Assembly: GCA_030612095.1 (NCBI GenBank)
Contig: JAUWOO010000012.1
Span: forward strand, 1 to 20,004
DNA length: 20,004 bases
DNA from: Thermoplasmatota archaeon
GTDB lineage: Archaea > Thermoplasmatota > E2 > DHVEG-1
Direction of reading: 5' to 3'
Part shown: positions 1-6,915 of the stretch, in pieces
How the letters are laid out: every line of letters begins with the position of its first letter
Position numbering within the stretch: the first letter of the stretch is position 1
Position numbers and translations under genes: made by a program
Notes under the pieces: model-generated
The model's database searches: none
The model's input: the letters and a program-made list of their open reading frames with translations, nothing else
Told to the model about the DNA's origin: nothing

Positions 1-1839
1 TTTGGTATCAAAGGATTATCTGGAACTGTTACAACATCTGAGGGAGATGATCAGGAGATAACAGTTGAAACATCTGAAACCATAACTGTCACCATCTCGA
101 ATGGGCAGTACTCAGAAGTACATCTTACCTATTATGACGAAAACTGGGTCTTTGAAAGTTGTATGAATGAAACCATTGGTGATAATACGGCTGGCAATGG
201 ATATAGTGGCATATTTGACTTTGTTGTAACGGAAGATGAGATTGACAAGGGAGTTGGTTACATTGTGGTTGCTTCCGCTGCAGGCTCCTATTATACTTAT
301 AACCTAGTCGAAATTGTAGCTGTACATGACCTTGTTATTGATGTCATAGAACCTGCTGCAAACCAAACATTAACTTGTGGTTTAGAAACAAACTTGGAAC
401 TCCAAGTGTTGGATGACAATGGAGATGTTGTAGATGACGTTGATAGTGTCGTAGGTGAAATACTTGACGGAGATGGGGATGTTATCCAAGATGTAAACTT
501 CAAACAAAAAACCGGCGATATATGGTATATCGATGACTGGGTTCCTCATTTTGCCGGCGATTTTGTAATTACTGCAAGTAACAATACCGGTGAGAACGAG
601 CATGATGGTAACTCAACGTTACTTATCGATCTAGCAACAATCACATTTTCACCAGATGCTGTAACTGCTGGCATTGAACTATTAAATGTCACTGTAGATG
701 TTATTGGTGTTGATGCAAATGACAATCCATTACCCGATGGAACAAAACTTTATATTAACGTTGAAGAGTCAGATACTATTAGGCCACTGTTACTTGATGG
801 TGATTACATCACACTTGATGAGGATGGAACTGGCAGTTTCGATATAACTGAAGTAGGAGATAATAGAACAAAGATAAACCTTACATTCCAAGGTCAGTAC
901 GAAGCAGGATATAAGGGAAATGTAACAGCTGGCGAATTCTCAATCGATTTCCCTGTATTTGAGGTGGATCCATCTGAGATATACCTTGGTATGGCGAATG
1001 TGATAACAATAACTGCCCATGACAATAATGGCAATCCAATTGAAGGAATACACATTACCCTTCTTTCATCAATTCATGGTATATTGGCAGCCCAGCCAGA
1101 TCCTGTGATGACAGATTCAGCAGGTCAAGCACAACTCAGTATATCGCCACTTGCCAGTGGAAAGCTCAACGTAACAATCGCACGAGATGTAGAATATGTT
1201 GGAGGGCAACTCAACTGGACTAATGCTGTGGTTACTAATACTGCTATAACGGTAACCTCACTGAAACCATTAAAGATATCTGTATCGAAATCTCCAATAT
1301 TTGAAGGAGAAACGTTGACAGTTACGATTAAATCTGGAACAGCACTAGTCAGTGGTGTAGATGTTACGTTTGGAGAAACTACCTCTTATACTGATTCAGA
1401 TGGAAAAGTAACCTTTACAGTACCAGATCCCGGAGTAGAATCCGCTATTTATAATATAGCAGCTGAAAAAACGGGATATGCATCAGTTGAGAAAACCATC
1501 ACCGTAATCAAGGTATATGCGATTACAATATCTGGACCAAGTACCGATCCGGGAACTGGCTCTACATTTACCGTAACCGTGCTGGCAAAGGGAAGCTCAC
1601 TTGCAGGGGCTACAGTAACATTTGAGGGAGAAACAGTTACGTCAGATGAAAATGGAAAGGCTACGTTTACTGCACCTTCAGCAAAAGGAGACTATACAAT
1701 TACTGCCACATACGAGAAATATCAGGATGGCGTATTAGTCATCACAATCGTGGAAGGTGGCATACCTGGATTCGAACTGATAACCCTGATAGCAGCAATC
1801 GGAGTAGCATTCATACTACTAAGACGCAGACGAAACTAG
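1..1839 (+). CDS. C-terminal part of a PGF-CTERM-anchored surface protein (5' truncated)
   Basis: The frame is open from base 1, so the gene starts upstream; 612 residues are visible. The sequence is a string of Thr/Val/Asp-rich beta-sandwich (Ig-like, Big-1/CarboxypepD_reg-type) domains. The repeated motif is 'DNNGNPIEGI' or 'SDxxGKxTFT', as in adhesin and S-layer-associated proteins. The last two domains, about 85 residues each, resemble each other: 'VTFGETTSYTDSDGKVTF' against 'VTFEGETVTSDENGKATF'. The C-terminus is tripartite: IPGFE, then a hydrophobic stretch of about 17 residues, then RRRRN. This matches PGF-CTERM-like signals that archaeosortase A processes and replaces with a lipid anchor (known family behaviour). 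Several N-x-S/T sequons suggest N-glycosylation. The likely role is a cell-envelope or S-layer-associated structural protein; the specific function cannot be told. A terminator hairpin follows the stop at once. Confidence 0.85.
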   Translation, partial: FGIKGLSGTVTTSEGDDQEITVETSETITVTISNGQYSEVHLTYYDENWVFESCMNETIGDNTAGNGYSGIFDFVVTEDEIDKGVGYIVVASAAGSYYTYNLVEIVAVHDLVIDVIEPAANQTLTCGLETNLELQVLDDNGDVVDDVDSVVGEILDGDGDVIQDVNFKQKTGDIWYIDDWVPHFAGDFVITASNNTGENEHDGNSTLLIDLATITFSPDAVTAGIELLNVTVDVIGVDANDNPLPDGTKLYINVEESDTIRPLLLDGDYITLDEDGTGSFDITEVGDNRTKINLTFQGQYEAGYKGNVTAGEFSIDFPVFEVDPSEIYLGMANVITITAHDNNGNPIEGIHITLLSSIHGILAAQPDPVMTDSAGQAQLSISPLASGKLNVTIARDVEYVGGQLNWTNAVVTNTAITVTSLKPLKISVSKSPIFEGETLTVTIKSGTALVSGVDVTFGETTSYTDSDGKVTFTVPDPGVESAIYNIAAEKTGYASVEKTITVIKVYAITISGPSTDPGTGSTFTVTVLAKGSSLAGATVTFEGETVTSDENGKATFTAPSAKGDYTITATYEKYQDGVLVITIVEGGIPGFELITLIAAIGVAFILLRRRRN

Positions 1840-1878
1840 GAGAGATAACTCTCTCTTATCTTTTTTTTATTTTTTTTC
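1838..1878 (+). terminator. Hairpin plus T-tract terminator of the surface protein gene
   Basis: GAGAGA (1840-1845), loop TAAC, and TCTCTC (1850-1855) form a 6-bp hairpin that extends by a G-T and an A-T pair. It is followed by an almost uninterrupted T-tract to about 1877. It starts inside the TAG stop codon of the surface protein. T-tracts alone can terminate archaeal transcription; the hairpin makes this an unusually bacterial-looking terminator. Confidence 0.8.
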
Positions 1879-1898
1879 AAAACCCTTTTAATCCTTTT

Positions 1899-1907
1899 GT
1901 ATATATT
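1899..1907 (+). promoter_or_regulatory. TATA box for the glycosyltransferase gene
   Basis: GTATATATT follows the terminator T-tract. Its centre is about 28 bases before the proposed CTG start at 1931, so the transcript would start near 1929 and be almost leaderless. If transcription instead starts further up, a Shine-Dalgarno (GGAGTGAT, 1918-1925) lies 5 bases before the CTG. The sequence does not decide between the two modes. Confidence 0.5.
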
Positions 1908-1930
1908 CTTTCTTTCTGGAGTGATTTAAT

Positions 1931-2623
1931 CTGAAGATAAGTGTCATCCTACCAACTTTAAACGAAGAAAAGGGTATAGGTAAAACTATTGATTCAATTA
2001 ATAGAGAATATTTCAAGAAAAACAACTGGGATTTAGAAATTGTCATAGTAGATGGCGATTCAAAGGATAAAACTCAGGAAATGGCAAAAGAAAGAGGGGC
2101 AAAAGTAATATTAGAAAAAAGAAGAGGATATGGTAGAGCATACAAAACAGGTATGTCACAACTTACTGGTGACATCATCGTCACTGGTGATGGAGATGCA
2201 ACCTATCCATTTGATAAGATACATGAGTATGTACAACTATTAATTGATGAAAATCTAGATTTCATAACAACAGATAGATTTGCAGAGTTAAAAAAAGGAT
2301 CCATGACCTTGACTCATCGATTTGGAAATATAACTCTTGCAACAGTACTTCGGGTTCTCTTCTTTATGAATATTAGAGATTCACAATCAGGTATGTGGAT
2401 ATTCAAAAAAGAGGCTTTGGATAAGATACAACCTTTAAAAAATTTTAATAACGGAATGCCTTTTTCAGAGGAAATTAAAATAGAGATGTTTACAACAAAA
2501 GGTGTAAAAGCAAGAGAAATACATTCAACATTGAGTGCTAGAGAGGGAAAAATAAAACTAGAAAGTTTCAAAGATGGGTGGAAAAACCTGAAATTTCTAT
2601 TCAAAAAAAGGGTCACATCGTGA
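1931..2623 (+). CDS. GT2-family glycosyltransferase, DPM1/dolichyl-phosphate sugar synthase-like, with a CUG start
   Basis: The predicted protein has 230 residues and a GT-A fold. The N-terminal nucleotide-binding strand reads ISVILPTLNEEKGIGKTI (residues 3-20). It is followed by IVIVDGDSKDKT (37-48), the RGYGRAYKTG segment (65-74) and the DxD-type metal/nucleotide site TGDGDATYP (85-93). The family transfers sugars from nucleotide sugars, often to polyprenyl phosphate carriers, at the cytoplasmic membrane face. No C-terminal membrane segment is evident. The first in-frame ATG (2081) would remove the nucleotide-binding strand. Between the in-frame TGA at 1922 and that ATG there is no ATG, GTG or TTG. 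CTG at 1931 has GGAGTGAT five bases upstream and is taken as the start. The gene follows a surface protein and might act in envelope glycosylation (inference); acceptor and donor are unknown. Confidence 0.85.
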   Translation: MKISVILPTLNEEKGIGKTIDSINREYFKKNNWDLEIVIVDGDSKDKTQEMAKERGAKVILEKRRGYGRAYKTGMSQLTGDIIVTGDGDATYPFDKIHEYVQLLIDENLDFITTDRFAELKKGSMTLTHRFGNITLATVLRVLFFMNIRDSQSGMWIFKKEALDKIQPLKNFNNGMPFSEEIKIEMFTTKGVKAREIHSTLSAREGKIKLESFKDGWKNLKFLFKKRVTS

Positions 2624-2781
2624 TTGGTTTGAATCAGGATGAAAATAACCTTTTGAATCTCTTCGTTTAAAAGTTTACTGATAATATATGGGTATCAAGT
2701 TGCTGGTGTATTTCAAGACCTGCTTTTTCTATCACACCAGAATATTGTTCGTTTCAGGTCAATAGTTCGATATTATCGCTT
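2624..2781. other. Convergent intergenic region with interleaved inverted repeats
   Basis: This 158-base gap lies between the converging glycosyltransferase and pdhB genes, and I see no credible coding sequence in it. It holds CTGGTGT (2703-2709) paired with ACACCAG (2734-2740). GACCTG (2717-2722) pairs with CAGGTC (2755-2760). The two pairs are interleaved, as in a pseudoknot. A T-run sits at 2724-2728, and an AATATATGG motif at about 2682-2690 could be a TATA box on the plus strand. A shared terminator region or a small RNA are both possible; neither is proven. Confidence 0.4.
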
Positions 2782-3930
2782 CTATCCAACTACGTACATT
2801 TCATGGTCGATTTTTTTACCTTTAAATCTATTCACATTTAAGCTTTCTAAGATTTTAGAGGTCTTACCATCAGTGATAAAATCAGATAGAATTTGCGAAA
2901 CTATTGGTGAAAGCATAAATCCATGTCCGCTGAATCCATTACATTGAATAAAACCCTTTAATTCTTTAATTTCACCTAAAATCGGCCGAGCATCGGGTGT
3001 GACGTCATAAAAACCTGTCCAATGTCTAAGCATATTGATGTGTTTCAACTGAGGTACATATCTTGTAAGAGTCTTTGACATATGCTGAATAAAAGAAAAA
3101 GTGGGCATTGTCTTATAGCCTTTCTTTTCCCTTGGTATGGGGATACCACCAACGATATGTCCTTCTTCTTGTTGACTAAAATAAATTCCATCCTTAAAAG
3201 AAATCACCATTGCTTCGAACATAGGTTTTAATCTCTCGGTGGCCAAAATCTCCTTTCTGAACGGAACATTTGGAAGTTTGATATCAACCATTTCCGCTAT
3301 CTTTTTTGACCAGACTCCTGCGGCATTAACAACGGTATTTGTTTTTATTATGCCTTTGCCAGTTTTTACTGCACTGATTTTTTTATTAATTGTTTTGATG
3401 TCTGTAACTTTTGTATGTGTGTAAATCTCTGCCCCTTTTTTCCTTGCTGCGTTAGCATAGGCAAAGGTTGTCTTGAATGGATTTGCATGTCCATCTGTAG
3501 GACAAAATGTAGCACCTACTGCAGCCATTCCTTTTACATCAAGGACAGGAACAACATCGTTTATCTCATCTGAGTCCAGAATATCAACCTTTAAACCAAG
3601 AGAACGCTGCATGTTAACATTCTTTTCAGCTTGTCTCATCTCCTTAGCATCATGAACAGCAATTAGGTATCCACCCTGTCGAAGTTCAATGTCCTGTCCC
3701 AGTTTTGTGCTAAGAGATTCAAAAATTTTAATACTCTTTATGGCTAATTCCGTATTTTCTTTGGTAGACCATTGTTGTCTAATCCCTGCACCACAAGCAC
3801 CCGTTGCGCCAGATGATAGATAGTTTTTCTCGGCAACTACAACATCGATTCCCTTCTTAGCCAGCATATAGGCAAGAGAACAGCCAGTAACACCGCCTCC
3901 GATAATAACAACGTCTGTCTTACTTTTCAT
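2782..3930 (-). CDS. pdhB: FAD-dependent amino-acid dehydrogenase, probable L-proline dehydrogenase beta subunit
   Basis: This 382-residue DAO-family flavoprotein opens with a Rossmann FAD motif, VVIIGGGVTGCSLAYM (residues 7-22). The segment GATGACGAGIRQQWS follows, and the C-terminal substrate/FAD region contains GFYDVTPDARPILGE and NGFSGHGFMLSP. The family covers proline, sarcosine, glycine and opine oxidases/dehydrogenases. In the archaeal dye-linked PDH1 complex the beta subunit oxidises L-proline to pyrroline-5-carboxylate. It is the last gene of an A-F-X-B cluster, which is why proline is the favoured substrate; sarcosine, hydroxyproline or an opine cannot be excluded. The ATG at 3930 was chosen over one at 4029. 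It begins directly before the FAD motif, has GTGAT four bases upstream, and overlaps the upstream gene by only 11 bases. The longer version would add 33 residues lying inside that gene. Confidence 0.85.
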   Translation of the reverse strand: MKSKTDVVIIGGGVTGCSLAYMLAKKGIDVVVAEKNYLSSGATGACGAGIRQQWSTKENTELAIKSIKIFESLSTKLGQDIELRQGGYLIAVHDAKEMRQAEKNVNMQRSLGLKVDILDSDEINDVVPVLDVKGMAAVGATFCPTDGHANPFKTTFAYANAARKKGAEIYTHTKVTDIKTINKKISAVKTGKGIIKTNTVVNAAGVWSKKIAEMVDIKLPNVPFRKEILATERLKPMFEAMVISFKDGIYFSQQEEGHIVGGIPIPREKKGYKTMPTFSFIQHMSKTLTRYVPQLKHINMLRHWTGFYDVTPDARPILGEIKELKGFIQCNGFSGHGFMLSPIVSQILSDFITDGKTSKILESLNVNRFKGKKIDHEMYVVG

Positions 3931-4195
3931 CTTTATCACTTGCCAGTGTACCGAGAGGGACGGGGATGATAGGAGGTCTGGAGGTTGGAATAGAGATTTT
4001 TGAAACCTTTTTTCCAGTTTTTTTCTCAAGGATTTTTATTACAATTTGGACACACACTCTCCCTTGACATGGACCCATTCCGATTCTCAATTTTTTTCTC
4101 AGTTCTTCTAGATCTGTGTAACCTTCTTCAATTGCCTTTAATACTTCCTCTTCAGTAATGTCTTCACATCTGCAAACAATAGCGCTTTTTTTCAT
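3920..4195 (-). CDS. pdhX: BFD-like [2Fe-2S] protein, proline dehydrogenase complex delta-type subunit
   Basis: This 91-residue protein has the bacterioferritin-associated-ferredoxin (BFD) pattern Cys8-x-Cys10 and Cys43-x4-Cys48, which binds a [2Fe-2S] cluster. 'VCRCEDITEEEV' and 'GPCQGRVC' are typical. The tail RPPIIPVPLGTLA is the conserved end of these subunits in multisubunit FAD amine dehydrogenases. It probably carries electrons between the two flavoprotein subunits. Its ATG overlaps the stop of pdhF (ATGA), and its end overlaps the start of pdhB, so translation is likely coupled. The name follows the Thermococcales PDH1 genes and the assignment rests on context; the iron-sulphur binding itself is well supported. 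Confidence 0.85.
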   Translation of the reverse strand: MKKSAIVCRCEDITEEEVLKAIEEGYTDLEELRKKLRIGMGPCQGRVCVQIVIKILEKKTGKKVSKISIPTSRPPIIPVPLGTLASDKDEK

Positions 4196-4659
4196 GCGTA
4201 AACCCTTATGTTTCTAATTTCCATGGCAAGATCTGTTCTTACCTCGACTGTAATAACCATTGTTTTACCTTTTTTAAGGACCTGTTTAATCGTTCCATCG
4301 CATCTGATGTTTCCCCATCTGTCAAGAGCCTTAACCGTGTCTCCAACTTCAGGGACAGGTAAAAATTCATAAGGCAAGGTTATCAACGCTTTGTCATCCC
4401 TACTCTTTATAACGAAAATAGCAAGACCTGGACAAAATCCAACACATTTCCCACAACCAATACATTTTTCAAAATCTACTACGGGTAGAGCATTAATATT
4501 TTTCATTGAAATGGCATTTACTGGACAGGATGCAACACATGGATCACATGGAATCTCCTGAATACATTCAATTATGGCAACACCCTTCTCTAGATGTTCT
4601 TTTGAAGGCAGTTTTAAATCTTTTGTAGACAAAACACCAGTTTTCTCATGGCTAGACAT
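4192..4659 (-). CDS. pdhF: Dicluster ferredoxin-like subunit of proline dehydrogenase complex
   Basis: The 155-residue protein carries two cysteine sets. C32-x5-C38-x2-C41-x3-C45-P is an atypically spaced first set. C66-x2-C69-x2-C72-x3-C76-P is a classical [4Fe-4S] motif. A C-terminal beta-rich part of about 65 residues follows (EVGDTVKALDRWGNIRCDGT). This architecture fits the ferredoxin-like gamma subunit of the archaeal dye-linked L-proline dehydrogenase. The ATG at 4659 overlaps the end of pdhA by 8 bases and has a purine-rich GGGGAAG just upstream. A longer form starting with TTG at 4716 is possible (174 residues) but would overlap pdhA by 65 bases. It presumably moves electrons from the flavin centres to a quinone, dye or other acceptor; the physiological acceptor cannot be read from the sequence. 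Confidence 0.8.
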   Translation of the reverse strand: MSSHEKTGVLSTKDLKLPSKEHLEKGVAIIECIQEIPCDPCVASCPVNAISMKNINALPVVDFEKCIGCGKCVGFCPGLAIFVIKSRDDKALITLPYEFLPVPEVGDTVKALDRWGNIRCDGTIKQVLKKGKTMVITVEVRTDLAMEIRNIRVYA

Positions 4660-6124
4660 GTCTCTTCCCCAGTAGCTTTGATATCTTATGTTTGCCAATT
4701 CTTGGTTTTTCTCCAAACGGTCCCGCTCTCAAACGATCAAGTTCACCCATATGCTGCTTTTTCAGTGATGAGTCTCCTTTCTTTTTGTATCCTAAAGATA
4801 TGGCGGCTGAAAGACCAGCAATTTTACCTTCGATCATGGCAGTGGATGCCTCTTCAATACCAGAAGAATCTCCTGCGACATATATACCTTTTATAGTAGT
4901 ATGCATGGAATCGTCATGGAGTGCTACATATCCTCCCGCTTCGGGAATGAACTCCATCTCTGCCCCTACTTGGTATAGAAATCTTGTTGAAGGCGTTAGA
5001 CCAACGGCAAGACAAATCGTGTCACAATTGATTTTTTCCTCTGAACCTTTTACCGGTTGCCAATTATTGTCAAGCTTTACAATTACTGCTCCTTCCACTT
5101 TTCCATTTCCGTATACCTCTTTTATAGAATGTGATGTTAGAATGGGAACTCCACATCTCCTAAGTTTGGCAGCATGAACATGATACCCTCCAATCTGAGG
5201 CATAGCCTCAACAACCCTATCAACCTCTATCCCCGCCTGCAATAGTTGATAAGAAACAATAAGACCAACATTTCCCGCACCGACCATGATTACCTTCTTG
5301 CCCGGTTTTACACCAAACACGTTCATTAGTGTCTGTACAGCACCTGCACCATATACACCAGGTAAATCATTACCTGGAAACAAAAGCATGTTCTCCATGG
5401 CACCACATGCAAAAATGGCTGCCCTGCAATTCACTTCATACAAAGTATTTTCATAAACTTCTCTTTTTACAACTGCAAACTTATGCTGTTTTTCTTTGTC
5501 TCCTTCATAATAACCGATGGCTGTGGAATCCATCATTACCTTAATTTTGCCGTTTTGTTCAAATTTCTTAAGGTCATTTTCCAAATCTATTGCTATTTGG
5601 ATGCCTCGTGTACCAGCTTTCTCCTGTTTCGAACCAAAAAACTTATGGGTTTGTTTTACTAACTGTCCCCCAACAGTTTGATTTTCATCTACAAGCAATA
5701 CGCTTGCCCCCTGTCCTGCAGCCTCAAGACTTGCACATAGGCCAGCCGGTCCAGCGCCGACAACGAGAATATCTACATTGGCAGTTTCTTTTGATTTGCT
5801 CTTGAACTCTACATCTGGCCAATCTGCAAGCTTTTCCTGTGTTTCAACACGTATTCCATTGTTTAACGGGGCAATGCATGTCCTAACATTGGGTACTTTG
5901 TTGACTTTCATCAGACAAGAAGAACATTTTCCAATTCCGCAGAAAAAACCACGAGGGCGGTCATATTTAAGGCTGGTTGTAAGTTTTTTAATGCCTGCAG
6001 CATGCAATGCAGATGCGATACTATCTCCCTTGAAACCATGTAGTTTAGTATCGTTAAAATAAAAGGAAATCCTCTCAGAATCTTTGAAATCGATAATAGG
6101 ATGTTTTTTTATTCTCAGAAGCAT
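4652..6124 (-). CDS. pdhA: FAD/NAD-binding oxidoreductase with N-terminal [2Fe-2S] domain, probable proline dehydrogenase alpha subunit
   Basis: This 490-residue protein has three parts. Residues 1-95 are a ferredoxin-like Fer2_4 domain with Cys62, Cys67, Cys70 and Cys83 as ligands. An FAD Rossmann motif, ILVVGAGPAGLCAS, lies at 119-132. A second dinucleotide motif, KVIMVGAGNVGLIVS, falls in mid-protein. The C-terminal FAD-closing motif is GIYVAGDSSGIEEASTAMIEGKIAGLSAA. This matches the alpha subunits of archaeal PDH1 and the related HcnB/opine-oxidase family. In Thermococcales the alpha subunit has NADH:dye oxidoreductase activity. It is first in the A-F-X-B operon. The ATG at 6124 lies 28 bases from a TATA box and has a GGGAGTGG sequence close by. 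It could therefore be leaderless or have a very short leader. Confidence 0.85.
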   Translation of the reverse strand: MLLRIKKHPIIDFKDSERISFYFNDTKLHGFKGDSIASALHAAGIKKLTTSLKYDRPRGFFCGIGKCSSCLMKVNKVPNVRTCIAPLNNGIRVETQEKLADWPDVEFKSKSKETANVDILVVGAGPAGLCASLEAAGQGASVLLVDENQTVGGQLVKQTHKFFGSKQEKAGTRGIQIAIDLENDLKKFEQNGKIKVMMDSTAIGYYEGDKEKQHKFAVVKREVYENTLYEVNCRAAIFACGAMENMLLFPGNDLPGVYGAGAVQTLMNVFGVKPGKKVIMVGAGNVGLIVSYQLLQAGIEVDRVVEAMPQIGGYHVHAAKLRRCGVPILTSHSIKEVYGNGKVEGAVIVKLDNNWQPVKGSEEKINCDTICLAVGLTPSTRFLYQVGAEMEFIPEAGGYVALHDDSMHTTIKGIYVAGDSSGIEEASTAMIEGKIAGLSAAISLGYKKKGDSSLKKQHMGELDRLRAGPFGEKPRIGKHKISKLLGKRHV

Positions 6125-6148
6125 GCCCCACTCCCGAATATAGCACCC

Positions 6149-6156
6149 TATTTAAA
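6149..6156 (-). promoter_or_regulatory. TATA box of the proline dehydrogenase operon
   Basis: On the minus strand TTTAAATA lies in the 57-base gap between nusA and pdhA, centred about 28 bases before the pdhA ATG. This predicts transcription starting near 6126, giving the catabolic operon its own promoter, separate from the RNA polymerase operon. T-rich runs just before it (minus strand, about 6156-6175) may end the rpo transcript. Confidence 0.6.
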
Positions 6157-6181
6157 AACTATTATACAAAAACAAGCGGAA

Positions 6182-6607
6182 CTATGCAATCTGAACATCC
6201 TTGATTGAATGATGTCTATGTGCAAGCTTACGGATGTTGCCTATGTTTCTCCCGCCTCTCCCAATTATTTTTGATTTATCGCTTGTGGCAACCTCAACTT
6301 TTGCGACAATTGACTCCCCACTACCATCTAGGGTGATCTTGTTTATTTTATATGGTTTGCATAGATTAAGGATGAATCTTTCTTTATCCTCATCAAACTC
6401 GACAAATTTTATGTTCTTCTTAAAGAGTCTTCTTAATTTTTCTAAGTTCTTGGCTTTACTGCCTATGGCTATACCAAGCTGACCTTTTTTCACGATAAAT
6501 ATTAATTTATCTTCTGTAACCATACAGTCGATAACATCTATTTTCAAGATGTTGCTGGCCATGTTTATGTATTGCATAATTTCGTTAGAAAACGCAATTT
6601 CGGTCAT
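6182..6607 (-). CDS. nusA: Archaeal transcription elongation factor NusA (two KH domains)
   Basis: This 141-residue protein is the short archaeal NusA, made only of two KH RNA-binding domains and lacking the bacterial N-terminal polymerase-binding and S1 parts. The KH1 loop is around IGSKAKN (48-54) and the KH2 loop is IIGRGGRNIGNIR (114-126). It lies seven bases after rpl30e, as in the conserved archaeal rpoH-B-A1-A2-rpl30e-nusA block. It acts in transcription elongation or termination, presumably through nascent RNA. It is the last gene of this block here; the usual rps12/rps7 genes do not follow. Confidence 0.93.
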   Translation of the reverse strand: MTEIAFSNEIMQYINMASNILKIDVIDCMVTEDKLIFIVKKGQLGIAIGSKAKNLEKLRRLFKKNIKFVEFDEDKERFILNLCKPYKINKITLDGSGESIVAKVEVATSDKSKIIGRGGRNIGNIRKLAHRHHSIKDVQIA

Positions 6608-6614
6608 TTAAATA

Positions 6615-6914
6615 CTACCTTTTTTTGGCAAGTTGCAATATATTGGAGCCACCATCATCCATCACGGCAAAAACAGAAACTGCAAAGGTTTTACCACAGG
6701 TATGACCAAGATCTATGGAGTTGGAGTTGTAGTTGTAGACGAGAATTTTCTTCTTTTTGGCTAGTTTATCAATCTCGGATGAATATGGGCAATTTTTAGC
6801 CAGGACAATGAGTTTTGCCGTTTCATCACTTATAACCATTTTAACCTGTTTGGATCCTATCATCACTTTTCCTTTTTTTACCGTGCTTTTTAAAACCTTA
6901 TCGACATCGACCAT
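6615..6914 (-). CDS. rpl30e: Ribosomal protein L30e
   Basis: This 99-residue protein of the L7Ae/L30e fold has KGKVMIGSKQVKMVISDETAKLIVLAKNCP in the first half (described here as the GSKQV and AKLIVLA motifs). The GHTCGKTFAVSVFAV end follows. L30e is a large-subunit protein; related proteins bind kink-turn RNA. One base separates its ATG from the rpoA2 stop, so translation is likely coupled. Its place between rpoA2 and nusA is the standard archaeal arrangement. The length is normal for the family. Confidence 0.93.
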   Translation of the reverse strand: MVDVDKVLKSTVKKGKVMIGSKQVKMVISDETAKLIVLAKNCPYSSEIDKLAKKKKILVYNYNSNSIDLGHTCGKTFAVSVFAVMDDGGSNILQLAKKR

Positions 6915-6915
6915 T

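Noticed and set aside
1270..1760. DNA tandem repeat in the surface protein gene
   Set aside because: The similarity is at protein domain level; the bases differ too much for a recent nucleotide repeat.
3931..4029. Longer pdhB start adding 33 residues
   Set aside because: The added stretch lies inside pdhX and is unlike a flavoprotein N-terminus; the FAD motif begins right after the ATG at 3930.
4660..4716. Longer pdhF start at a TTG
   Set aside because: It would overlap pdhA by 65 bases, while the ATG at 4659 gives the short overlap typical of this operon and keeps all cysteines.
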